Source of the DNA: Candidatus Melainabacteria bacterium
Lineage (GTDB): Bacteria; Cyanobacteriota; Vampirovibrionia; Obscuribacterales; Obscuribacteraceae
DNA: 64,000 nucleotides
Assembly (NCBI GenBank): GCA_003151275.1
Contig: PLXC01000086.1
Location: 28,514-92,513 of the forward strand
Direction of reading: 5' to 3'
The translations under genes were made by a program, and so were the position numbers. This document shows positions 26,660 to 33,282 of the stretch, one piece after another (the first letter of the stretch is position 1; each line of letters begins with the position of its first letter). The notes below the pieces were generated by a model. The model did not search any database and was not told where the DNA came from. It saw only the letters and a program-made list of their open reading frames with translations.

Positions 26660-27760
26660 TTAAGCTGTCGCTACAACATTGCCGACAGCTTCAGCTACGC
26701 CTGCGTGAACGATTTCACCTTGGTGAATGTTGACGCCTCGGTGCAATGAAGGATCGTCTAAAACGGCTTGGTAGCCGAATTTAGCGAGTTTGAGCACATA
26801 CGGCATCGTGGCGTTAGTCAACGCCCGAGTTGATGTCCACGGCACGGCACCAGGAATATTAGCGACGGCGTAGTGAAGCACGCCTTCGCAAACATAGGTT
26901 GGATCCGAGTGTGTCGTTGAATGGATCGTCTCGATGCAACCACCCTGGTCGACGCTAACATCGACTATTACGGAGCCTGGCTTCATCTTCTTGACCATCT
27001 CTCTGGTGACGATTCTCGGCGCTGTTTTGCCTGGAATCAACACTGCACCGATGACGAGATCGGCTGTAGGTAGAACTTGCGCCAGATAATGTCCGACTGA
27101 GAAAACGGTGCGCAATTGCCCGTTGAAGACGTCATCCAAATATCTCAATCTCTCCAAAGAGCGATCGAATATTGTCACGCGAGCGCCCAATCCTAAAGCG
27201 ATCTTCGCGGCATTGGTGCCGACGATTCCGCCGCCGATGATTACGACTTCGCCTGGCTCAACACCAGGTACGCCACCAAGCAACACGCCTCGTCCGCCCA
27301 TTGGACGCTCGAGATAAGTAGCACCGATCTGAGTTGCAAGCCGACCAGCGATTTCGCTCATCGGTGTCAACAAAGGCAGGTAGCCGGTTTCGGTCTGCAC
27401 AGTTTCATAGGCAATGCATGTTGCACCAGTCTTTGCCAGGTCCACAGCTAGCTTGGGATGAGCAGCAAGGTGCAAATAAGTAAACAACAATTGGTTCTTG
27501 CGGAGAAGGGAAATTTCCTTGGTTTGAGGCTCCTTCACCTTTAGGATCAGGTCTGCCTCGGCGAAGACACTTGCAGCATCAGGCAAAATCTTTGCGCCTG
27601 CTGCGACGTACTCTTCATCAGTGATACCACTACCAACACCAGCATTTTTCTCAATGTAGACGGTGCTGCCGTCTGCCACGAGCGCGCTTGTCCCTGCCAG
27701 TGTCAATGCGACACGGTACTCGTTATCCAAAATCTCTTTTGGCACTCCAACCTTAGCCAA
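26660..27760 (-). CDS. ald: Alanine dehydrogenase
   Basis: The 366-residue protein interconverts L-alanine and pyruvate plus ammonia with NAD. Signatures are the N-terminal [20 protein letters not shown], the substrate-loop [12 protein letters not shown], the Rossmann nucleotide site [20 protein letters not shown], and [20 protein letters not shown]. The length and order are normal for the AlaDH/PNT family; the closely related transhydrogenase alpha subunit lacks the C-terminal part seen here. It is divergent from the thiolase gene, with about 150 bp between them. It could help recycle nitrogen or feed pyruvate. Confidence 0.95.
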   Translation of the reverse strand: MAKVGVPKEILDNEYRVALTLAGTSALVADGSTVYIEKNAGVGSGITDEEYVAAGAKILPDAASVFAEADLILKVKEPQTKEISLLRKNQLLFTYLHLAAHPKLAVDLAKTGATCIAYETVQTETGYLPLLTPMSEIAGRLATQIGATYLERPMGGRGVLLGGVPGVEPGEVVIIGGGIVGTNAAKIALGLGARVTIFDRSLERLRYLDDVFNGQLRTVFSVGHYLAQVLPTADLVIGAVLIPGKTAPRIVTREMVKKMKPGSVIVDVSVDQGGCIETIHSTTHSDPTYVCEGVLHYAVANIPGAVPWTSTRALTNATMPYVLKLAKFGYQAVLDDPSLHRGVNIHQGEIVHAGVAEAVGNVVATA

Positions 27761-27909
27761 GGTTCAGCCCTCCATTTATACAAAAGCTTGTAAAGACACC
27801 TGAAAAAGTTAATTCTAGCCCGATAGTATGACGTTTTAATATGCTCTTGATACTTGTTTTAGCTTTCAGTTCTAGTTGTTGGCAACCCTTTTAGTAAAAG
27901 TGAGGAAAT

Positions 27910-29085
27910 ATGAGCGGCGATCTGGTCATCGTAAATGGCGCCCGTACGGCGTTTGGCGCATTTGGCGGAGGCTTGGCGAGTCAATCTGCCACCGACCTTG
28001 CCGTTGTCGCATCCAAAGAAGCAATAAAAAGATCGGCTGTGGATCCAGAGCTGATCGGTCACGTGATTATGGGAAATGTGATTCAGACGAGCAAAGACGC
28101 GATCTACCTAGCCAGGCATGTGGCGCTTCGGTCGGGGCTCAAGACTTCCACCCCTGGAATCGTCATCAATCTACTTTGTGGTTCGGGCGTACAGGCTGTG
28201 GCCAACGCGGAGATGTTGATTGATGCCGGACATGCCGAAGTCGTTCTGGCTGGCGGCACGGACGCTCTGTCGCAGACGCCCTATGTGTCATGGTCGATGC
28301 GTTGGGGCGGACGAATGGGGACGGCCGAGCTCTGGGATGGACTTGATATCCGAGACACATTAGCTAACTGCTCTATGGGTGAAACCGCCGAAAATTTGCG
28401 GGAGAAATACAACATCACTCGTGAAGAGCAAGATCAATTCGCCTTGGAAAGTCAGCAGAAAGCCAAAGCAGCATTAGACAAAGGTCATCTTGCCGACGAA
28501 ATTGTATCTATAGAGATCAAAGAGAAGAAGGGCGTCAAGAAAATATCTGTGGATGAACACGCTAGACCCGATACGACGCTCGAAGCTTTGGCAAAGCTCA
28601 AACCGGCGTTTCGCAAAGACGGCTCTGTTACTGCCGGAAATGCTTGCGGTATCGTCGATGGTGCTGCCGCATTAATCGTAACGAAACTCAAAACTGCTGA
28701 GAGACTGAACTTGAAGCCCTTGACCAGAGTGGTATCTTGGGCGGTGACCGGTGTGGCGCCGGAAATTATGGGGATCGGGCCAGTGCCTGCTATTCCAATG
28801 GCTTTGGAACGGGCGGGACTGACGCTCGATCAAATGGACTTGATCGAAATTAACGAAGCTTTTGCGGCTCAATATCTGGCTTGCGAAAAAGAATTGAAAT
28901 TAGACAGATCAAAAGTTAACGTAAATGGTGGGGCGATTGCCTTGGGTCATCCGTTTGGCGCTACAGGAGCCAGATTGTTGCTCAGCACCTCGCTCGAATT
29001 GCACAGACGTAAAGCCCGATACAGCATCGTCAGTGCCTGCATCGGCGGTGGCATGGGTATCGCCATGATTTTGGAAAGATTGTAG
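27910..29085 (+). CDS. Acetyl-CoA acetyltransferase (thiolase family)
   Basis: The 391-residue thiolase has all catalytic elements: nucleophile Cys90 (NLLCGSGVQAV), the NEAFAAQ motif, His347 in ALGHPFGATGAR and the acid/base Cys377 in SACIGGGMGIAM. The N-terminal ARTAFGAFGGGLASQSATDL is typical of biosynthetic acetoacetyl-CoA thiolases (AtoB/PhaA type), but the degradative class cannot be excluded. No other polyhydroxyalkanoate or beta-oxidation gene is adjacent. GAGG lies 5 nt upstream of the ATG. A bidirectional terminator follows. Confidence 0.92.
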   Translation: MSGDLVIVNGARTAFGAFGGGLASQSATDLAVVASKEAIKRSAVDPELIGHVIMGNVIQTSKDAIYLARHVALRSGLKTSTPGIVINLLCGSGVQAVANAEMLIDAGHAEVVLAGGTDALSQTPYVSWSMRWGGRMGTAELWDGLDIRDTLANCSMGETAENLREKYNITREEQDQFALESQQKAKAALDKGHLADEIVSIEIKEKKGVKKISVDEHARPDTTLEALAKLKPAFRKDGSVTAGNACGIVDGAAALIVTKLKTAERLNLKPLTRVVSWAVTGVAPEIMGIGPVPAIPMALERAGLTLDQMDLIEINEAFAAQYLACEKELKLDRSKVNVNGGAIALGHPFGATGARLLLSTSLELHRRKARYSIVSACIGGGMGIAMILERL

Positions 29086-29101
29086 AAATACTAAACAAAA
29101 A

Positions 29102-29119
29102 GAGCCGCGTAAGCGGCTC
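29102..29119. terminator. Bidirectional terminator after the thiolase gene
   Basis: 7-bp stem GAGCCGC / GCGGCTC with GTAA tetraloop, five A before and CTTTC after. On minus the hairpin is followed by TTTTTGTTT, so it serves the small secreted-protein gene as well. Confidence 0.82.
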
Positions 29120-29142
29120 CTTTCATATAACTTGTTTTCGAT

Positions 29143-29171
29143 GCGGGACTGGAGTCCCGCGCTCCATTTCG
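29143..29171 (+). repeat. Single REP-like unit (half of the REPIN-like element)
   Basis: Hairpin GCGGGACT-GG-AGTCCCGC followed by GCTCCATTTCG. This equals the right arm of the 76-bp elements at 33116 and 59375 (their hairpins read GCGACTGT/ACAGTCGC and GCGGCTGT/ACAGCCGC). The paired changes keep the stem. Confidence 0.75.
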
Positions 29172-29175
29172 CGTT

Positions 29176-29529
29176 CTATGTCTTGTTATGCAAGTAAGTG
29201 ATCACATAACGATTCGATTGCGTTTTAACATCACGTACTACGCGCGGCATATCACCTGCATCGCGGGTGAAGATGTATTTCTTGTACGGATTCTCTGGTG
29301 GCTTTTCAGCTATTGCTTCCGTTACCTCAGGTTCGATTCGTACACGAGCAATAGTTTCAGGCAAGATCGAAGGTGCATATGGAGGAGGTGGTGGCACAAA
29401 ATATGCTCCGCGTCCTTGTGCTATGTGTCTCTTGGTTTTCGCCAGTGCCGGCTGATTGATTCCCACTGATACTAGCGCTGAGGCGACCATAGTCGCGGAC
29501 AGAAGCATGTTGAATATTTTGCGTGCCAT
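29176..29529 (-). CDS. Small secreted protein of unknown function
   Basis: The 117-residue protein, starting at ATG 29529, has a clear signal peptide (MARKIFNMLLSATMVASALV ... PALA). After cleavage it is basic and Pro-rich (YFVPPPPPYAPSILPETIAR). It ends in a short structured stretch (NPYKKYIFTRDAGDMPRVVR, VKTQSNRYVITYLHNKT). There are no cysteines in the mature part. I do not recognise the family. A longer start at 29598 is in frame but has no merit. It ends just before a REP-like unit and terminator. Confidence 0.65.
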   Translation of the reverse strand: MARKIFNMLLSATMVASALVSVGINQPALAKTKRHIAQGRGAYFVPPPPPYAPSILPETIARVRIEPEVTEAIAEKPPENPYKKYIFTRDAGDMPRVVRDVKTQSNRYVITYLHNKT

Positions 29530-29604
29530 TAAAAGACCCCCGTACTTAGGATTCGAGGCAAAAAAAGTCGTCGTGTTTGACCTAGTGGATCTTACCACTG
29601 GCGA

Positions 29605-30030
29605 TCATTTATCAAACCCAGGGCCTTTGTCGAACCACTTGACTTGGCGCGCCTTGTTGCGCGTGTCCGCCGAGGTGACGTTTTTGCCGTCTGTGTCAGG
29701 ATCCCAAGTGGCCAGTGAATCTCCCCACCAAGACTTCAGATCCGTGACTGTGCCATCGCCTGCTCGGCGCAGCTTCGGTTCTGGTGGATGAATAGCGCTT
29801 TCGTCTTTCTTGACGGCTTTGGCCAGATCATTAACGAGTTGAGTGATTTCGTCATGTTCTTTAGCTGTTGTTATTGAAACAACTTCATTCTTACGTTCAT
29901 TGGCAAGCCTTGCCAAATCGGCTTCCCAGGGGTTTACGGGCGTTCCTTGATCTTTTACTTTCGGAGCCGTGAACGCGCCTTTGATAAGGGCTACGGAACG
30001 GATTAATTTCACACGAACAAATCTAAACAT
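29605..30030 (-). CDS. Hypothetical protein (about 141 aa)
   Basis: Start ATG 30030 is chosen because GGAG lies 9 nt upstream; the frame is open further up. The protein begins MFRFVRVKLIRSVALIKGAF, an amphipathic basic segment. A helical charged region follows (WEADLARLANERKNEVVSIT, TQLVNDLAKAVKKDESA), then a Trp/Asp-rich end (LKSWWGDSLATWDPDTDGKN, WFDKGPGFDK). No family is recognised. It lies between tdk and the small secreted protein on the same strand; all three may be cotranscribed. Confidence 0.6.
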   Translation of the reverse strand: MFRFVRVKLIRSVALIKGAFTAPKVKDQGTPVNPWEADLARLANERKNEVVSITTAKEHDEITQLVNDLAKAVKKDESAIHPPEPKLRRAGDGTVTDLKSWWGDSLATWDPDTDGKNVTSADTRNKARQVKWFDKGPGFDK

Positions 30031-30120
30031 GGGAAGTTTCTCCAGAAACATGAGCCTTCCACGACTCATCATCTCTGTGATATGCCCATGACAACCGAGC
30101 GGTAACGCCAAAAGGTTAGA

Positions 30121-30810
30121 TTAGCGCTGATTTATATTAACCAGCGGTAATATTTCGCCGCTTGATTCATCGTCTGGTCCGAAATTTTCGACCAATGAAA
30201 GTTGGGGAGAGGCGACATAGTCCTGGCTCAGCGTTGATTCTGGCAAACTCAGTTTTAACTGATATTCGTAGGGCGCTTCGAAACAATGTAAGCAACGAGC
30301 TTCGTATTGCGCATCACCGACCAGTATTTGTTCGCTTGAGTGGACAAGGCGTTGAGTTCGACAGGCGAAATCGGAGCCACATTTCCTACAGACAGCAAGC
30401 AGCTTATCAACCCGGTCAGCAAGCGCCAATAAATGCGGCACTGGTCCAAACGGTTTACCTTTGTAATCCAGGTCTAGTCCCGACGCAATCAATTTCTTCT
30501 TCTGACTTAAAAGGATTTGAACGACATCGACAATATCTTCTGAAAAGAATTGGCATTCGTCGATGCCGATAACCACCGCTTGGGTTGCGTATTTCAGCAT
30601 GTCGCGGGGGCTTTCGACAACAATCGCCTGCGAAGCCAGACCATTTCTTGATTCAACCAAATTAGGTTTTGAACGAGTATCTGTTGCCGGTCGCACGATG
30701 ATGGTAGGAAGATAGGCTAGCCTGGCGCGTTCTATGCGGCGGATGAGCTCACTCGATTTGCCTGACCTCATACAGCCGACAATCATTTCAAACCGATATC
30801 CAGTTAGCAT
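30121..30810 (-). CDS. tdk: Thymidine kinase
   Basis: The 229-residue type II thymidine kinase makes dTMP from thymidine and ATP. The P-loop GCMRSGKSSELIRRI is near the N-terminus, VIGIDECQFF is the Walker-B-like DE motif with the catalytic Glu, and ASGLDLDYKGKPFGP is the typical dinucleotide-binding stretch. Two cysteine pairs (CRKCG and CLHC) form the zinc site of the lasso domain. The C-terminal 30 residues extend beyond the usual end and are low in pattern. The window also encodes two thymidylate-kinase-like proteins at 59-61 kb. Confidence 0.93.
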   Translation of the reverse strand: MLTGYRFEMIVGCMRSGKSSELIRRIERARLAYLPTIIVRPATDTRSKPNLVESRNGLASQAIVVESPRDMLKYATQAVVIGIDECQFFSEDIVDVVQILLSQKKKLIASGLDLDYKGKPFGPVPHLLALADRVDKLLAVCRKCGSDFACRTQRLVHSSEQILVGDAQYEARCLHCFEAPYEYQLKLSLPESTLSQDYVASPQLSLVENFGPDDESSGEILPLVNINQR

Positions 30811-30973
30811 AAAAACGTTTCCCCACGACCGAGTAAATGGTTGTTTAGCGCGGTGCTATATCTGCTTGCGTTGATGCCAATATAGTCTAAATATCTTGAT
30901 CTTGAAGCGATGTATTCTGCAACGCGCCTCATATCGTAACCAAAAAGGATGGCGATAAATCGATGCGCGAGTT

Positions 30974-32236
30974 TCACATTTCTTTATGTCTGATTCCGCT
31001 TTTATCTAGCAATTCGTTGCATTTAATAGTATCGGCCGTTACGCCGGCAAGACATTTTTGATTAAAGGGATTGATCGCGTTTCTCAACAGATCAAGTGAT
31101 TGCAGCAAGTTGTGGATGATCAATGGAGTCATAGAATTCGCTTCTAATTGACCAGATTGAGCGGCCAGCGTAACCGTAAAGTCGTTGCCTAAAACCTGAT
31201 AACAAGCCATTAGCAGACACTCTGGCAGGTGTGGAAGAGCCTGATCCGGGTAGTAGCCAGGACGAAGAGATGACTGCTGTGGTTGAACGACCGGCAGGGC
31301 GATTTCACCAAATCCGCCACCAGGTCCAGAAGCCAAAAGTTTTAGATCATTGCAGATTTTGATCAGGTCAACTGCCAGCCCACGCAGTGATGATGAGAAC
31401 TCCAGGAAGTCAGACATGCTCTGACTGACCCGAAACAGATCTTCTGCTTGGCGCAAGCGCAGATTTGTCATTTGCGACAGACGTTCGATCATTTTCTTGC
31501 CCAGGTTTGGATCTGCACCATATCCGGTGCCGGTCTCGGCGCTGCCTAGATTTAGTTCGAGCAGGCTTTGACTGGACTCTTTGATCCGTCTGACGCTTCG
31601 TTCAACCGAAGATCCATAGGCATTGAACTCTTGACCAAGGGTGACGGGTGAGCAATCTTGTAAGTGGGTGCGGCCAACTTTTACGACTCTGTCAAATTCC
31701 AAAGATTTGCGCCTGAGCAATCGCTCTAAATCAACTAATGTCGGTTCAAGTTGTCTCAAGCTAAGCAGCAACGCAATGCGCATTGCCGTTGGGTAGACGT
31801 CGTTGCTGCAATGTCCAAAATTGACATGGGCAGTTGGGTTGAGAAAATCATATGTACCGACACTGCCGCCAACTATTTCAGCGCCGCGATTAGCCAGCAC
31901 TTCATTTACGTTAGCGTTCAAGCCCTCACCAGCTCCCCAATGAAATGCGTCGGCGACGAACTGTTCCTTCCATTGGCCGCTGGCGATTTCGTCACAAGAC
32001 TGCACAATGGCGCGGCTTGTTGCAGTCTCTAGATTGTCTAACTCACCGTTGGTGATGGCAGCAGCTTTTTTAACGAGCACCAGTGCTTCGACTAGTTTGC
32101 GGTGTGTGTTCAGCCCGCTCACGGCCAGGTGTTCTTTGGTTCTTGCTGTTTGCGCACCCCAATACGCACCGACTGGGATTTGAACTTCTCCCAGGCTGTC
32201 ACGCTCAATTCTCAGGTCCAGTTTTTTATTGACCAT
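30974..32236 (-). CDS. Aspartase/fumarase-superfamily protein with altered catalytic loop and short C-terminus
   Basis: The roughly 420-residue protein aligns in order with aspartate ammonia-lyase/fumarase: DSLGEVQIPVGAYWGAQTAR, the HCSNDVYPTAMRIA stretch, VGRTHLQDCSPVTLGQEF and ICNDLKLLASGPGGGFGEIA. The mobile catalytic loop, normally GSSIMPxKxNP, reads QSSLRPGYYPD: the Met is Arg and the conserved Lys and Asn are both Tyr. The protein stops at CLAGVTADTIKCNELLDKSG, where aspartases go on for another 60-70 residues (small C-terminal domain). The start MVNKKLDLRIERDSLGEV (32236) is used because the upstream in-frame extension is made of the repeat at 32245-32295. It may have changed activity or be a pseudoenzyme. 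Confidence 0.8.
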   Translation of the reverse strand: MVNKKLDLRIERDSLGEVQIPVGAYWGAQTARTKEHLAVSGLNTHRKLVEALVLVKKAAAITNGELDNLETATSRAIVQSCDEIASGQWKEQFVADAFHWGAGEGLNANVNEVLANRGAEIVGGSVGTYDFLNPTAHVNFGHCSNDVYPTAMRIALLLSLRQLEPTLVDLERLLRRKSLEFDRVVKVGRTHLQDCSPVTLGQEFNAYGSSVERSVRRIKESSQSLLELNLGSAETGTGYGADPNLGKKMIERLSQMTNLRLRQAEDLFRVSQSMSDFLEFSSSLRGLAVDLIKICNDLKLLASGPGGGFGEIALPVVQPQQSSLRPGYYPDQALPHLPECLLMACYQVLGNDFTVTLAAQSGQLEANSMTPLIIHNLLQSLDLLRNAINPFNQKCLAGVTADTIKCNELLDKSGIRHKEM

Positions 32237-32244
32237 TATCTTTA

Positions 32245-32295
32245 ATAAGCGCTCCGTCGCCTTCAGTACCTTCGGCTCCTCCGCGCAGACCCGCT
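32245..32295 (-). repeat. 51-bp direct repeat, proximal copy
   Basis: This copy is identical over 51 bp to 32348-32398; both read ATAAGCGCTCCGTCGCC at the plus-strand left end. It lies directly upstream of the aspartase-like gene and keeps its reading frame open. Confidence 0.9.
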
Positions 32296-32347
32296 CACTG
32301 CGCGCGTACATGCCGCGCTTCGCTCGCTACATCTCCGCAATCTTTCT

Positions 32348-32398
32348 ATAAGCGCTCCGTCGCCTTCAGTACCTTCGGCTCCTCCGCGCAGACCCGCT
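32348..32398 (-). repeat. 51-bp direct repeat, distal copy
   Basis: This is a perfect copy of 32245-32295, separated from it by 52 bp of GC-rich sequence (CGCTTCGCTCGC). No other copy was seen in the window. Confidence 0.9.
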
Positions 32399-32471
32399 TC
32401 GCATACTATTTATAAGCATACATATTTGACGCAGGGCGCATGGTTAAAAGCTCTCAAGGTTAGAGAGGCTG

Positions 32472-33158
32472 TTATTGGCGCTTTAGCTCTGATTCTAAGG
32501 CGAGGGCTCGTTGCAGGAGGGGCGGATTTTGTAATGTTCGTTGCTCGGAGCTGAGGAACGACTGAATTTGTTTCAATGCGTCAGTGCGCGCGCCAAGCCC
32601 GGCTAGAGCGAGAGCACGAAGATATCCTGCTTCTGGCATTGACATTGCATGAGTAGCGCAGAAATCCAACTCGCGCATGGCGCCAGGCCAATCCTTAGTT
32701 TCAATATAAGCTCGGGCCAGGCACATATGAGCTACAGTCAATGAGGGATCAACTGAAAGTGCGCGCTTGTAATCGTAAATTGCCTCTTTAAAATAGTTCA
32801 ACCTGCACAGAGTGTTGCCGAGGTCGATGCGCAGTTCGGCTGAATCCATTCCATGCAATTTCGCCGCGTCGATGCAGTCCGCATATGCCTTGACGGCGCC
32901 GTTCAAGTCGCCACTTCGCTCTAAGCAAAACCCAATCCAGAAATATGGACGGGCATCGGTTGGTTGAAATCGTTGTGCCGCCCGGAAGGAAGAAAGTGCG
33001 CCTGGAATGTCATTGTTGGTCACTGATTGCCTGCCGCGATTGATGGCGCTGTAACAGTCCTCATCGGCTTGCAGAGCGTGCGCGCTGGATGCAAAACCAA
33101 TTAAGGTGAATGCAACGAAATGGAGCGCGACTGTCCACAGTCGCCCAGAATCACGCAT
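32472..33158 (-). CDS. Secreted TPR protein whose start lies inside a REPIN-like element
   Basis: The 228-residue protein starts at ATG 33158 and has a signal-peptide-like core (VALHFVAFTLIGFASSAHA). Four TPR repeats follow (CYSAINRGRQSVTNNDIPGA, RPYFWIGFCLERSGDLNGAV, LRIDLGNTLCRLNYFKEAIY, TVAHMCLARAYIETKDWPGA), then a fifth degenerate one. The first 14 codons (MRDSGRLWTVALHF) are the translation of the right half of the repeat at 33116-33191. The element has therefore supplied the start codon and the n-region. The frame stays open further upstream, but there it overlaps the nucleotidase gene. Confidence 0.72.
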   Translation of the reverse strand: MRDSGRLWTVALHFVAFTLIGFASSAHALQADEDCYSAINRGRQSVTNNDIPGALSSFRAAQRFQPTDARPYFWIGFCLERSGDLNGAVKAYADCIDAAKLHGMDSAELRIDLGNTLCRLNYFKEAIYDYKRALSVDPSLTVAHMCLARAYIETKDWPGAMRELDFCATHAMSMPEAGYLRALALAGLGARTDALKQIQSFLSSEQRTLQNPPLLQRALALESELKRQ

Positions 33159-33191
33159 CAAGGCGAGTCTGGAGACCCGCGCTCCATTTCG
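33116..33191 (-). repeat. REPIN-like 76-bp element
   Basis: Inverted GAAATGGAGCGC ends bound two hairpins (GCGGGTCT/AGACTCGC and GCGACTGT/ACAGTCGC) and a short spacer. The element at 59375-59450 has the same length and order, with paired changes in the stems. The layout is that of two inverted REP sequences. It overlaps the start of the TPR gene. Confidence 0.85.
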
Positions 33192-33282
33192 ACGTGGCAA
33201 GCGAATATGGTTAGGCGCGCCCCCTTGCACTACTTCCCAAAAATGACAGAGGGATCGACGAAGGAGCCGCACGAGCGATTTG

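Noticed and set aside
32237..32311. Longer N-terminus of the aspartase-like protein
   Set aside because: The extra residues are a translation of the 51-bp repeat and are not expected in the family.
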